Source of the DNA: Odontocerum albicorne | Lineage: Eukaryota > Arthropoda > Insecta > Trichoptera > Odontoceridae | Assembly: GCA_949825065.1 (NCBI GenBank) | Contig: OX463842.1 | Location: 33,534,480-33,598,479, forward strand | DNA length: 64,000 nucleotides | Reading direction: 5' to 3' | In this document: in pieces, positions 30,295-42,252 of the stretch | Layout: each line of letters opens with the position of its first letter | Numbering within the stretch: position 1 is the first letter of the stretch | Translations under genes and position numbers: made by a program | Notes under the pieces: model-generated | The model's input: the letters and a program-made list of their open reading frames with translations, nothing else | The model's database searches: none | Told to the model about the DNA's origin: nothing

Positions 30295-32310
30295 TAATTA
30301 TTTAGTTACAAGTAGTTGAAAAATCTTCAGACCTTCAGTCTAAGCAGATAGAAGAGAAAAACAAGTTATAAAAAAGTAGGCAGAATCAACAACAAAATAA
30401 TGCACCCTAAAATTGAAAGGCACAAATAATAGCTACTTGGGGCATACGCCACTAGTTTAAATTATGTGGATAATCGACTTAAAAATTGTATTGTACTAAC
30501 TTGAATCAATTAAAAACCATCAAGAATCATCTCTTAACAAAAGCTCGGTACTTTTTAGATAATTATAACGAGTGTCGTATTTCTTAATATTTTGATTATT
30601 TGTAAAATATAGTTTATCAAATTTGATAATATTTTGGTATTCATTTATTGTTTTAGTATCAATACATTGAGACTGATTTATGTCGGTTTATCGTAGGATA
30701 TGGAAAATTTTCACTAAAGCAACTTTCGAATAAACAAATTTTATATCGAATTTCTCTGGGTTGTTTTTTTTTTCTTCAGAAAAAGTTATCTCAATCAAAT
30801 TTTCGGATTTGCTATTTCGCTAAGATATTCCTTTGATGTTTCTTGTAAGTTGGGAAAACCGGGAATAAAATACCTTTTTATATCTTTCCTTTTTTTTATT
30901 ACAGTTCTTTAAATCAAAGAATTTGTTTATTGAGAAGAAATGACAAGCTTTTGTGTTTGAAGAAAGTGTTTAATATTGTAAAAAATATTTTATTTGATTA
31001 TTCAAGTAATTTTCATTTTAATAATATGTTTAAGGAAAGTAAAGGGCTCGAGACAGGCATTTCGGGATTTTCATTTTCTCGATTATTCATTATTACAATA
31101 TATCTAACTCTTTGTAATTTTGTCTGACATTGATATCATCAAAATATTCTCCAAGTTGTGAAACATTGTCTTATATTTCAGTTTTACAAAATTTCTCACC
31201 AAATTTTTGAAATTTAATCTTTTGATTAGTTTAAGAATTCATTTAACGTAAAATTTGACAGTCTGTATTTCATTAACACCGTCTGACAGCAATATATTGA
31301 ATTTGTATTTATAAATTGTTTCTAAGTCTTATCATTTATCTTTTGATATTAATCAGCGTCGTATCACGTGTTCTTTCGATGAATATATACTCTAAACGAG
31401 CGGGCGCCCTATAATCGATTCTTAGCCGATTCCATTCCGGGCTGATTTTAGTATTAGACCATACTACTATATATCTAAATTGGATTTTCTGTCCTTACAA
31501 GCTTCTTACCGAAAAATCTATTAGCGGCACTAAGCAACACAAAAAAACGCTCTACGGAATTCTGTCAAAGGAAAGACTGCAACTAATCTAAACCGGCCGA
31601 TCGTCTTGAAACCATGGTCTCGTTGCCATCGAAACTTTGAGTTCAATATGTTACAATTGTGTAAATGCTGAAGTACGATAACTTTCACACACTAAACATT
31701 TGTTTATTTATTAAGAGGAATTTATTATCAACAAATGATTTGGCGTTGTCCAAGCTACTCGCATATTTGTGGAATAAGATATTTTTTAACATCACTTTGG
31801 TTTTCTTCTGATTTTATAATTTCAAAATATTTTAATATATTTATGTGATTTAACCAAATCTATTAAAATATATAAACTGTGTATCATTCGTTCATCTTCG
31901 AAAAGATTATTTTTATTATTTTGAAAAGATGAGTTTTGGATTTATAGTAGCTTCCTAGACTTACGATTAAATTATTTTCAAAATGTTATTCATGGCAATT
32001 ACTTTATATATTCACCATTTGTAAAAGTAGCAAGTTAAATAGCATAAGCCAATTAAGAAGATTATGAGACAAAACATCAAATATATAAATCTAAAAACAA
32101 AAAACATGCTATGTATTAAAATGATTTATTTTGGATAGTTGTAGAAGTATTTATTATTTTCATGACTCCATATTTACGAGCATATAAATAATTATATAAT
32201 ATATTTTATATTATTTGCGATTTTTATGTTAAATCAACTTACATCTCTTTTAGCAAAATATACTCTGAAATTTACGTGGGTTTTGCCATTATACTTTTAC
32301 ATATGTTTTA
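30295..32310. other. AT-rich DNA, nothing recognised
   Basis: No convincing frame or repeat. GC-richer patches lie at 31395-31440 (CGAGCGGGCGCCCTATAATC) and 31580-31640. They may be old element debris or non-coding function; I cannot tell. Confidence 0.45.
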
Positions 32311-32819
32311 ATAATGTGTGTGTGGTGTGTGTATGGGTGTATGTGTGTATTTATATATACATTTTGAGTCTATGACACAAAATTATGTTCTAATTTAATT
32401 CACAACCATTGAGTGAAATAAATAACCGTAACATAATCCCCTTAGATTACGCAATCGTTTCAAATAAATACTAAGGAAAGTAAATTCGACGTCGCTCCGT
32501 GGAATCCTTATAATTATTGTTATGAGAAAACGAAGGAATGTGATGATCCTTACGTTCGTTCAATTTAAATTCACTTTCACTTAACAGGCAATTTACTCAG
32601 GTTCGCTTCGAGCAAAACGGTTTCTACTAGACTTCCGGAAGCCACTGCAGAACGTCGAGGACAACATAATATTCTAGTTTTCAGTTTTTTTTACTTATTC
32701 TAAGATATTTATGGTGCTAATAATTATTATATGAACTTTTTTGATTAAATGAGACCAAAATCTTAAACTGGGTATTTAAATTTATATTTGTAATGAACTG
32801 TATTCCAAAAGACTTTTTC

Positions 32820-32905
32820 GCGTGGTTGGTAGAATGTATGCATTCTACCCGGGGGTTTTACTTCGATTTCCGATAGTTCCCAAATCACTGGTACCCTTCT
32901 TGAGG
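32820..32905 (+). mobile_element. possible tRNA-like SINE head
   Basis: GCGTGGTTGGTAGAATG...ATTCTACCCGGGGGTTTT...TTCGATTTCCGATAG resembles a tRNA-type A/B-box layout, with a short hairpin (GAATGTATGCATTC). It differs from the S1-S11 family. Confidence 0.35.
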
Positions 32906-33142
32906 TGCAGTCTCGTATCGAAAATTATCTACCGTTACAGCAAACCCGATCCTATGTACTTTTACTGAAAACTAAAACAACTTAGTTGAACTGCACCCAA
33001 ACCACTCGCGTAAATTCAAGAGCCTTACTCGGATTTTTTCTCCTTCATTTATTTTTCCCTGGATGAGTCGTTTAATACGAGGGTTGCTACTTAAGTTTTA
33101 AGTCAGACAAGTAAAAACAAATATTTATCATCGAAAATGGCT

Positions 33143-33582
33143 TTATTGTTTTTCAAAATACTCTCCATGAAGATCAATACACTTTTGCATGCGTTTGAAC
33201 CAATTTTCGAAGCACTTTTTCCACTCCGAATGAGTTAACTTCAAAACGTGCGTTTTGAACGCATCAACCGCTTCTTCAGGCGTCGAAAAACGTTGACCTC
33301 GCAATTTATTTTTGATGTTCGGGAATAGAAAGAAGTCGTTGGGTGCCAAATCAGGGCTGTACGGCGGATGACTCATCAATTCGATGTTTTGAGTACTCAA
33401 AAAGTCACTTGTTTGAGCCGACGAGTGAGAGCTCGCATTGTCGGGGTTGAGAATGATCCATCTTCGGCGGTTGGTTTTCCTCATTTTTCCGAACACTTTT
33501 GGCAAATAAATGGTGGTGTACCATTCAGAATTGACCGTACGACGTTCCGCTAAAGGCACTGTTGCGACATGACCATTTATAC
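33143..33582 (-). pseudogene. mariner transposase, C-terminal half
   Basis: Reads (minus strand) GHVATVPLAERRTVNSEWY and continues to a stop at 33143-33145. The second catalytic Asp is in LNPDNASSH (the usual His before Asp is Pro here), and the third is in YSPDLAPNDFFLFP; 34 residues separate them, the DD34D spacing of mariner. The C-terminal WKKCFENWFKRMQKC block is present. Mariner transposases cut and paste DNA at TA sites. The H-to-P change next to the catalytic Asp is one more sign of decay. Confidence 0.9.
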
Positions 33583-34695
33583 GTAATATATACAGACTTT
33601 CAGAAAGCTTTCGACAAAGTTGATCACGATATATTACTTAAGAAAATGCACAAACTTGGCTTCAGCGATAATCTAATTGGATTATTTGCATCTTACCTAA
33701 AAGAAAGATCTCAATACGTAACAATCCGTAACAAGTCTTCTGTGGAATTTATCGCAAGATCTGGTATACCACAAGGATCCAATTTAGGTCCCCTACTATT
33801 CCTCATATTAATAGACGACATTCAAAATTCCATAAGTCACTCGACATGTTTATTGTTCGCTGACGACTTGAAAATATTCAAAAAGATCAATTCACCTCAG
33901 GACTGTGCACAGTTACAACAGGACCTAGACTCCCTAGTCTCCTGGAGTGAGCAAAATCATCTTCTGTTCAACATTAATAAATGTGTCTGTGTATCTTATA
34001 GTCGATCGTTTTCACCAATCAACCATCAGTATACTATACAGGGAGTGGCACTAAACAGAGTTTCTGAATTCAAGGATTTGGGCGTAACCTTCGATGTCGG
34101 ACTCACGTTCGTTAACCATGTCTCACGTTTGATATCGGACTGTTACAAACTACTCGGTTTTGTAATGAGAATATCAAGAGAATTTAACAGCACCGATATC
34201 CTCCGAAACTTATATAATTATCTAATTAGAACCAAATTAGAATATGCATCTACGGTTTGGGCTCCTCACCAGCTCAAATACAAAAACAATATAGAACAAA
34301 TACAAAAAAAATTCCTCAGATATCTATGGTACAGAACAAAGGGCGATTACCCAAAATATGCTCACCATGCCGAACTTCTCACGGTGTGTAACTATAGAAG
34401 CCTTGAAACAAGAAGGCAAGAATCCATTGCGATATTCCTAATAAAGGTTTTCCAAGGTTCCTTTAACTGTCCCGCGATTCTAGAAGCACTAAGTTTATAT
34501 GTACCCAACAAATATATCCGTGCAAGGAATCACCCTCTGTTCTACATACCAACTTACAGGACGAATATCATGGCTAAACACTCAGTCACCCGTGGTATAG
34601 AGATATTGAACCAACTGAATGACACGGTTGATATATTCTCGGTACCGTCTAGCAGTATGAGAAGAATCCTGGCTGATATTATTCCTAACGAATAA
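33562..34695 (+). CDS. jockey-like LINE reverse transcriptase, partial
   Basis: A 377-codon open frame. The ATG at 33562 and first seven codons belong to mariner flank; LINE sequence begins at 33583 (VIYTDFQKAFDKVDH, RT box with the first catalytic Asp). Then GIPQGSNLGPLLFLILIDD, LLFADDLKIF (the two FADD aspartates), LGVTFD, and the C-terminal domain with ASTVWAPHQLKYKNNIEQIQ and KFLRYL. It ends at TAA 34693-34695. The endonuclease and N-terminal RT parts are absent through 5' truncation, but no stop occurs in over 1.1 kb, so the insertion is young and a full-length source probably exists in the genome. Confidence 0.9.
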   Translation: MRHDHLYVIYTDFQKAFDKVDHDILLKKMHKLGFSDNLIGLFASYLKERSQYVTIRNKSSVEFIARSGIPQGSNLGPLLFLILIDDIQNSISHSTCLLFADDLKIFKKINSPQDCAQLQQDLDSLVSWSEQNHLLFNINKCVCVSYSRSFSPINHQYTIQGVALNRVSEFKDLGVTFDVGLTFVNHVSRLISDCYKLLGFVMRISREFNSTDILRNLYNYLIRTKLEYASTVWAPHQLKYKNNIEQIQKKFLRYLWYRTKGDYPKYAHHAELLTVCNYRSLETRRQESIAIFLIKVFQGSFNCPAILEALSLYVPNKYIRARNHPLFYIPTYRTNIMAKHSVTRGIEILNQLNDTVDIFSVPSSSMRRILADIIPNE

Positions 34696-34750
34696 GCTAA
34701 CGCTAGAAGCAGACCCTCTTTGTGTAACAGGAGAAATCCGTGCAAAGTGG

Positions 34751-34792
<42 letters not shown>
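33583..34792 (+). mobile_element. 5'-truncated jockey-like LINE with poly(A)
   Basis: RT C-terminal ORF, a 55-bp 3' UTR, then an uninterrupted 42-nt A run (34751-34792). It is inserted in opposite orientation into a mariner. The target duplication is only TAC or ATAC. Its 3' end is repeated, minus strand and older, at 2008-2262. Confidence 0.92.
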
Positions 34793-34795
<3 letters not shown>

Positions 34796-35395
34796 CGAAG
34801 AAACAAGCCACCATTTGCTTCGAAGTGCTTTGTGCGCAAATAACTTTTGTTGGATTTGGCTCGTCTTGAAAGGCCCATACAGTCGACTGCTGTTTAGTTT
34901 CTGGCTTATATGCATAGATCCATGATTCGTCGCCTGTCACGATCATATGTACGTATTTTGAAGCACCGCGATGGAATTTTTTCAACATTTCTTTGGACCA
35001 ATCGACACGAGCCTTTTTTTGAGCGATTGCCAAATGCGGTATCCAACGCGAACAAATCTTTTTGACGGCCAAATGTTCATGCAATATTGAATGTATGCGA
35101 GTGGAACTAATGCCCAAACATGCTTCAATCTCACGATAAGTCACATGACGATCTTGCAATATCGGTTCACGCACAACATCGATGTTTTCTGGCACAACAG
35201 CCGGTTTTCACGAAATTCGCCCTGGAGCGAACTACGACCACGATCGAATTCGGAAAACCAACGAAACTCAGTGACCCGAGATGGTGCTTCATCATCAAAA
35301 GTCGAAGCGAGTTGATCGGCATACTGTTGTTGAGTTAGTCCACGTCGAAAATCATAAAAAATCATCGCACGAAAATGTTCATGATTTAATTCCAT
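34793..35395 (-). pseudogene. mariner transposase, N-terminal half
   Basis: Starts MELNHEHFRAMIFYDFRRGL at 35395 and shows the N-terminal helix-turn-helix region (EFRWFSEFDRGRSSL). A frameshift near 35200 follows (the GRP linker is lost), then in the next frame ENIDVVREPILQDRHVTYRE, the second DNA-binding domain, the WIPHLAI linker (WVPH-type signature) and VTGDESWIYAYKPE with the first catalytic Asp. It stops at the LINE after QMVACFFG. A frameshift plus an insertion make it inactive. Confidence 0.88.
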
Positions 35396-35574
35396 TTTTG
35401 GCCGAGATGAAGTTTTCAAATCACTGTAAACAACACAAATAGCACTCGCATGACAAAACTTTCTGAGCACGTATACCATTAAAAACGTTAAACTTTACGA
35501 TGCTGGTGTCAGATTTGATGTATCTACACTGGTGTTGCCATATCTCAAAACTTAAGTAGCAACCCTCTTAATAC

Positions 35575-36250
35575 TACAAATTGGCGCCCAGTCTGATAAA
35601 AACAATTCGTCGGTTCGCTTACATTTACAATTATGCAGTCTGTGGTAGTAATGCCGATACCTACTTACAAACCGCGAGTGACGTCTACGTCAGTTATTGT
35701 GAAAATAGAAATCTTGTTCAGTGGGTAAAAAAAGTTAACATATCTGCACCACTAATAATAGTATAAAGAGACGACATCACATAAGAAAATATTGAAAAAG
35801 AATTGCGACTCGCTTCTATAGGCTTACCTTAGCCTGAGGACGGCGTGATAGTTGCACACGAGGTTTTCGTGCTTTGCTTGATTCGCATTTATGTTCCGTG
35901 ATAAGTTTTAGTATATTCCATTATTTTAGTAACTAAAATTAACTAAAAACATATTTTAAATAGCTTGTTTCTCGAATATTCTGTTAATGTGTCAGAATCT
36001 TGTACTGATAACTATTCAAATTTGTTCTTGCAAAATAAACCCCATAAAAAATTCAAGCGACTTTTTTATATTTTATTCATTTGATTATTTCAAGTAAGAA
36101 ATATTAGAATTAGACTAAACATTTTCGGCTCCCAGTTTGGTCCGTTCTATTTCGACTTTTTTAGCCTCCAACAAATCGCAGATTTGCTGGACAATTGTTT
36201 TTGTCAAGGGAAAGGGATCTATCTAGTCTGTTATTAATCACAGTCAAAAA
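35575..36250. other. no gene recognised
   Basis: A frame at 35581-35766 begins at the mariner edge and matches nothing I know. The rest is AT-rich. Confidence 0.4.
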
Positions 36251-36255
36251 CTAAT

Positions 36256-36465
36256 TCCTGAGGCCTCCATGGCCCTGTTGTTAAGACCCCTGTCTTTCAA
36301 CCGAGGTATTGCGGGTTCGATTCTCATTGGAACACAGTTTTTTTTTTTAAATAATTGCAGTCTGGTTACGCTTAAGCTCTCTTAAAAATCTTTCTGGTTG
36401 ATTGAAAGAGAGTGCTACATCGTCAAGTTATAATGTACGCATTGAAATTGTAACACTATATAATG
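36256..36465 (+). mobile_element. tRNA-derived SINE (copy S8)
   Basis: Head GAGGCCTCCATGGCCCTGTT (A box), B box GCGGGTTCGATTCTCATTGG, then CAGTCTGGTTACGCTTAAG, TTTCTGGTTGATTGAAAGAG and a degraded tail. Confidence 0.8.
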
Positions 36466-36493
36466 TAAATCCCAAATTTTTAAATACATCATT

Positions 36494-36795
36494 TTAACTC
36501 ATTCAGACCCTGTGTGCATAATTATGCATACTTATTTCAAAGCATAATATAACGAATAAAATAATATCACGAATAGCATAATATAACGGCAAATTTTCTT
36601 TTAAAAACCTATGCAACAAGATTCTCTTTTCAGTCGTCTGTGTACGTTGAGACCTGTTGGGCATAATTATGCACATGTTCAATTTCCTAGTAAAAAAAAA
36701 AAAACATTTTTCTTTTATTAAAACCCCGATGAAGCCTAATCCACTCTTAAATATTTTTTTCTCCCTTAATAATAATTCAGGTCTGAAAGAGTTAA
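36494..36795. mobile_element. piggyBac-like MITE
   Basis: TTAA at both ends (36494-36497, 36792-36795), the target site of piggyBac elements. Inverted repeats start CTCATTCAGACCCTG on the left and CTCTTTCAGACCTGA on the right. Subterminal copies of GCATAATTATGC (near 36515 and 36661), themselves palindromic, lie 15-20 bp and ~120 bp inside. It is 302 bp long with no coding capacity, so non-autonomous. Confidence 0.75.
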
Positions 36796-36799
36796 GAAA

Positions 36800-37690
36800 C
36801 TATCAAGCATGAATCAAACCATTTGTACGAAGAATTAAGTCATTTTTTATGACTCATATAGTTCACTTGTATTTAATTCAACTAACGTATTTTCTAGATT
36901 TTACAAATTACTGAACGATATCTAAAGTGAAACAGCGTATTAATTAAATTTGATACACCGATTTATTTCCATGATTTTATTGATATAACAACTATTATAT
37001 CTTGTTGAATAAATAAATCGTATACTTTCTTTATTATTGTTGAATTAAACAGTAACCCAATAGACGTATATCGGATTCATAAACTGCAAGAATAAGCTAA
37101 CGTTCCTTAAAGTCAATACAATATTACAATAGTTTTTAAACAACAAGAAAGAAACCATCTTATTTTATCCGATGGAAAGTTCTACCGTTCTGTAGTTGTT
37201 ATTTAACTGTTTGAAAGTTTAGTTTAGTTTAAAGTTTGCGCGCCTAAGGAAGATTGCACTGCCGCTCTCATTCTGCAATATACCAAAGCTTTCGATGTGC
37301 TAACCCCAGACTGCTACGCGAGCGTTTGTACATTTCAAACATTTCCTTCTGCTTGATAGTAGAATTATCATTTCTGCCAGTAGAATCGTAAATTTCAAGG
37401 AATATAACGAAGCTTGTCATATTTACTGCTTTCCATACATTCTTTCATGTCATTATTAGATTTTTTTTGTATCATTAGTGGAATGTTATATTAGTATTAC
37501 ATTTTAATTAAATATCTTCGACATATTTTTCTAATCCGCATATTAAAAGCCCGTTATCAAAAAGACGAAAATTTAATATGTCGAAACATTTGAAATTATT
37601 GAGGAATTTGAGTAATTTGCTATTTGAGGAACATGTTTTCGGGAGAAGGTAATATCGGAAAAGATATTGAGAGGCGTATAGCTGCATGTC
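36800..37690. other. no gene recognised
   Basis: AT-rich, with a GC-richer stretch at 37215-37340 (GCGCGCCTAAGGAAGATTGC and neighbours) of unknown nature. Confidence 0.4.
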
Positions 37691-37699
37691 ATAAAGGAA

Positions 37700-38060
37700 T
37701 TGCACATTGAGTGCTCTTTTTGCCAATAAAGCAATTTTATTAAGTGGTGTGCTAGTGCCCACCTTAATATATGGAAGCGAATCCTAGGTATTAAAATGAA
37801 GCGATAAGAGCAGAAGAAATGTGATAGAAATGCGTGCCTTGCTTAGAATATCTGGTATTAAAATGTTTCATACAGTCGAATAAAGGATAACTGTTTGTTA
37901 GAGAGGAGTGTTATAAGAAGAATCAAGAAAGGAATCTTGAAATGGTTTTGCCCACATTGAGAGAATAAGTAACAAAAGTTTTTCAAAAACTAACATATTT
38001 CTCTGAAATTAATGGAGAACGAAAAAATGCTAGACTGAGAAAATAACGGAAGATGGTTGG
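37700..38060 (+). pseudogene. LINE L-A fragment
   Basis: It contains GVLVPTLIYGSES, VIEMRALLRISGIK, and a degraded LKWF-H block, matching the RT C-terminal region of the L-A copies. Frame-broken. The same GTGGGCTAGTGCCCACC-like block recurs near 60005. Confidence 0.65.
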
Positions 38061-38189
38061 ATACATTTTAACTGAAAGAAAGATAAGACATTTTAAAAAC
38101 AGGTGAATATGTATGACGAGATGTATGTATATTTAGGCGAGAGCTGTGTGCATCGATATAAAAGAGATATGGCGTAATATTATATATGT

Positions 38190-38248
38190 ATTGTAATTTA
38201 TTTTTATCTTTAAACCTCCACAACGTTAATGCCTTAACTATAAACAAC
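38190..38248. mobile_element. PLE family A end-to-end fragment
   Basis: TTGTAATTTATTTTTATC (one terminus) is fused directly to TTTAAACCTCCACAACGTTA and ...AACTATAAACAACA (the extra tail), with all arm sequence lost. This is the smallest derivative in the window. Confidence 0.75.
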
Positions 38249-38370
38249 AACTTATTTATGTATGTATTTATTATGAAAAATGTTTTGGTAGATTATTCTT
38301 TTTCTTAAAATATTCAACTACGTATTATACAAATATGTTTATCGGGTTAATTTATATTAATTTTTATCCA

Positions 38371-38584
38371 CTTGTATTGTAATGTAAAATTTTGATTGTA
38401 CTCAATTTAATCTGACGGTTTTATTGCCATGCGACAACCTTTTCCAACCAACCACAGATATGTTCATCAGGCCTTAAGTTACCACTAGAACTAGAACTCT
38501 TTTTAAAAAATGTGAGTATATACATATGTAGTTTAAAAGATTGAAAGACATGTGTTTTACCAACTACGGAACAGAGGTCGTCTT
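38371..38584 (-). mobile_element. tRNA-derived SINE (copy S9)
   Basis: Inverted: tail CTTGTATTGTAATGTAAAAT, then GGTTTTATTGCCATGCGACA, CCAACCAACCACAGATATG, and at the right end the A-box head in complement, ending AGAGGTCGTC. Confidence 0.75.
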
Positions 38585-39532
38585 GATGAATAATATTATT
38601 TTAGGGTAATTTTTTATTTTCGCAATTCATAAACAATGCTTAGCACAAAAAAATACTTTTCCGGTCTTTGTCATAAATATGATGATGTAAGTTAAGTGTA
38701 ATTTTTTTATGTTATTTTGAAGAAATAACAAAAATGTGTATTTTTGATTTCATTATTCGAAAACTTTTGAATTTTGTAAAATATTTTTACGGAATATTAA
38801 ATGTCCAATTTCTTGAAATTGGTTGATGACTCAGCCCGATGAGATCTCGAAGTAATCTTTCGATAAAAAAAAATCTCTATAATTTCTCTTGAGAATAAGA
38901 TCCTGATATTAAAAAATTGAATAGTCAACCTACTCGTATATCAAAATATTAATAACGCACTTATATAGTAATGTCGATTTCATTGAATATTATTTAAATA
39001 TTTCCATAATTATTTTGATTAGTTGAAATTGGTTCGCCATGCATATACTCGTATATCCATACAATATATGATTTAAAAGATAAGTTTTCTCATATTAGCC
39101 AAGGTATAGTGCAATACAGAGAATAACCAAGAACAATTAGCAATAGGTGAGACACTGCCAGACAAAAATATGGTAGGATTTATTAGGTTCTTGAATGGAC
39201 GCACCAAACCTTATAGAGGATCGTTGGGAGGCAGGTAATATAGAAAATATATAGTCCGAGGTGTTGACTCGAACTGGATGCAGACCAGAGAGGTGTCACA
39301 GACTGATAATGTTGATTATCATGCTAGTAATCTGACATGACTTATAACATAATTTGTACTGTACGAGAGTGATACCTAAAAAAATACCAGACGTAGGGGA
39401 CCAACATATCAAGAACTAAAATGATACTTACATTTTTCGTATGGTTCCCTGCAGAAACGAGACGGCGGTATATCGTGCGCGCATTCCCGCACACATTCAA
39501 GAATAGTATAAATACCTACGTCTATCAATTAA

Positions 39533-39768
39533 ATTTGTCTTTCCGCATTGCGATCTAAACAAGTTTTATTTATCAACAAACCATCCTCATCATCTCTCCT
39601 AAAGTACCAATAACAAAAAAATCCTATCTTGTTTTCACGTACAGAATTTCTAAAACCTATTTGGTCGGTTGGAAAGAATTGCCATCTGGAAATTAGCCTC
39701 CTTGATAGTTTTTTGTACAACGAAAATGGGATACAATCTGAAACCATCTTAAAAATTTCAATAATTTC
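39533..39768 (-). other. unidentified open frame, protein-like
   Basis: Minus-strand frame readable as FNVDIREIIEIFKMVSDC, then YKKLSRRLISRWQFF, IGFRNSVRENKIGFFCYWYF and RDDEDGLLINKT, about 78 codons without a stop. Composition is less biased than the AT-rich chance frames nearby, so it may be a remnant of an element protein. I recognise no motif. Confidence 0.25.
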
Positions 39769-40264
39769 ACGTATATCAACATTGAACCATTTTTACACTC
39801 AATCCCGTTAAACTTCCTTTTATTTCTCAAGTTGTCACTTATGTAATATGACAATATAGTAGATCTACAATAGGTACTTGGCAAGCCAGCATCCCATTGC
39901 CCTGATCCATTAAGTTTTATTACAATGTTCTAGCGCGGAAGCTGTTGTCGGAAAGTTTACTGGATTGGTGTTATTAGCTCCGCTCGGTTGCCTTCTCATC
40001 TCTTGACGCTGGTTGTGTTTGTTTGCCTTATTCTTAAATAAGGTACTTATTTATTTTATCACTCATGATTTTATACATGTGTTTTTATACACAAATGGTC
40101 TAAAATCGTACTCCGTAGTAAAATTATGTATTGTCTTGGTACACTGAGATTTTTTGGGCTTAAAATCATGAAGTGCCTTGTTGAAGTGAATCGAGCAAAC
40201 AGGCCATATCCACCTTCATCGGAAAGGTTGACCATATTGTATTAAATGTACTTCTTTCAAAATT

Positions 40265-40440
40265 TTGATCCATTAATCGAGCAGGTTGTTTTATTCTTCT
40301 TCTCAGTGTCATGTCAGCCCCCCCCCCCAACGTTGAATATCACTTGAGAGTAGATATCTTGGTCCCCGGCAGCCTGAAAAAGATCTCCAACGCCCCTTAT
40401 GCCAGTCCAATCACGTATATTGCGGAGCCAAGAAATTTGT
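40265..40440 (-). pseudogene. LINE C-terminal fragment (third family)
   Basis: Minus strand: VIGLA-GVGDLFQAAGDQDIYSQVIFN and NVGGGADMTLRRR, the very end of an endonuclease-RT LINE protein (an R..WTGI..V..L...A.DRE...V...NVGGGAD type tail), followed by a C-run at 40320. The sequence upstream of this on the minus strand is not readable. Confidence 0.5.
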
Positions 40441-41129
40441 ATCCTGCCAACACCTATTCCGCCTTCTATTTTGTTGTTTCATTAGGAGAGTTAACACTCG
40501 ACCAAGATACAAGTAAAGTGCAGAATTCAAACAGCAACCGAAAGTATCCATATTGAATAGGTTTAAGGTATTTGAAATGTGAAGACACAGAAAATTGCAT
40601 AATATACCTGGGACTGACATTTGGGTTCTATCTCTGATGGAAACATTGAGAAACTCCAAACTGAAAATAAGTTGACTTATTTTCAAGTAACGAGCAACTA
40701 TCTACTAAAATAAGATTTATACAATATTTTCCACACTCTGTTTTGTGATTTTACGGTGTAATTTTTTTTTCATAAAATTATTAGAATAATAAATCCCAAA
40801 AGCGACTGAAAATTATGTACATACATAATTAAAAATCTTCATAATTATGAAGAATATTTTGCTTCCTTTATACTCTCAACATAAAATTTTCCCTTAGTTG
40901 TCCTAACCTTTCCTCCTTCGATTATTTTACATAAATGGAATATTCTAACAAATTCGGACGAATCACTTTCCTGTAATCTACATTTTACCATAAATCAACA
41001 AGAACACCTGTTTATAATCGATTTTCAGAAACTAATTTTATGAAATAAGCATAGGAAGTTGTTAAAAATATTTATATTATGTTTATTAAATACCCACGGT
41101 ATCCCATTGAAATATTTTTATAAACCTTT

Positions 41130-41400
41130 TTTACTGTGGCAGATTTTTACCTTTGGTTCAATGGAGTATACAAGTCTAAAGGACAAGGTGGGCGTGAAGC
41201 AGGTAGACTGAGGAAACGTAACAGGATCGAGTGGAAAAGATTTTGAAAGTGAGAAATATGAACAATAGAAGATTGTACATGACTTGATGTATGAATGTAG
41301 CGGAGGCAAAATTTGTGCGCTTGGATCGAAAAATCTGGAAATCTATTCTCTTTGCTTACGTCACAAGGAATGCATTCTAAATGGAAAAGCGTTTCTAGAA
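41130..41400 (+). pseudogene. LINE L-A C-terminal fragment
   Basis: Ends CMNVAEAKFVRLDRKIWKSI followed by LFAYVTRN, the same tail as KEAKYVCNDRKVWRTLL at 16.7 kb. Upstream codons are frame-broken. Confidence 0.6.
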
Positions 41401-41649
41401 TGGTTTAAAATGTAAGTTCTCTACTCTCCAGGTGTACAAAAAATCCTTTGTATACAACAAAAATGTAAAACAATAACATAACATTATTTTCATTTCGTTA
41501 AATCGTATTTCCCGCTACTTTCCCACATCTATTTATATGTTTTTTTTGTCTTATTTTAATTTCAGATCTTATTACATTGAAAATTTTCAATAATTTTCTT
41601 CATCGTCTTTATTGATTGCTTTCCTTGTTTGAAAACAAGTGATTTCACT

Positions 41650-41892
41650 AAATAAATAATTTATCAGTTTATTGATAGCAATATAGTATGTAAATGTATA
41701 CCCTCAAATTATACATGTTAAGGCAGTGAAAAAAAATATATTCCACAGAAACGAAAAGAGATACAAAAGGTCTGAGCTCATCTCATAACATCCTTTCAAT
41801 CGAGATACACACCCTATCATTAGGATTCCGAGCCCGCCCGAGAGGACGCCAGATGTTTTTCAGCCCATAACGTTGTGCACGTTAACATAATT
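41650..41892 (+). repeat. dispersed repeat R1, copy 1
   Basis: About 240 bp shared with 49571-49817: TTTATTGATAGCAATATAGT, CTCATAACAT, GAGATACACACC, CGAGAGGACGCCAGATGTTT. It is a repeat family of unknown class; the GAGGACGCCAG core also appears near 47845. Confidence 0.6.
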
Positions 41893-42024
41893 AAGTTGAT
41901 AAATTTGCACAATAAATATTACTATTATTAAAAATATAAACGCAACACATTCACATATAAACATACAAGCACAGATTTACCTATTAGCATAAAAAGAGAG
42001 ACTAAACAAATTAAAATCCAAAAA

Positions 42025-42252
42025 ATGTCCGATGTTGACCAAACAGTGAAAATATACTGTAAGGCAATAGAACAATTGACAGAGCAGCAATACAATGAGA
42101 ATGAGTTAAGGATGGACAATCAATCCTTAATTTCTAAATCACTCGATAGGTGTCCTTTGAGGACATTCCGAAAGGAAAATGTATCTCCTATTACTTTCGA
42201 AACACCTTCAAAATTTCACAAAATATTTTCAAAACATCTTATTAACCTTTAA
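42025..42252 (+). other. unidentified 75-codon frame
   Basis: MSDVDQTVKIYCKAIEQLTE at the start, then polar sequence. It lies just after repeat R1 but has no counterpart after the second R1 copy. No motif; possibly chance. Confidence 0.15.

Larger units (their letters stand above)
33078..35568 (-). mobile_element. mariner transposon interrupted by a LINE
   Basis: Inverted repeats GAGGGTTGCTACTTAAGTTT (from 33079) and its complement ending 35567, with TA on each side (33076-33077 and 35569-35570). The transposase runs on the minus strand and is split by a LINE at 33583-34792. Joining the flanks at a shared TAC restores the transposase frame (FFG then GHVATVP). Without the LINE the element would be about 1.28 kb, the normal mariner length. 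Confidence 0.92.

Noticed and set aside
34554..35195. A 213-codon minus-strand frame joining mariner to LINE antisense
   Set aside because: It runs through the poly(A) tract as a polyphenylalanine stretch and into the LINE antisense strand; only the mariner part is real coding sequence.
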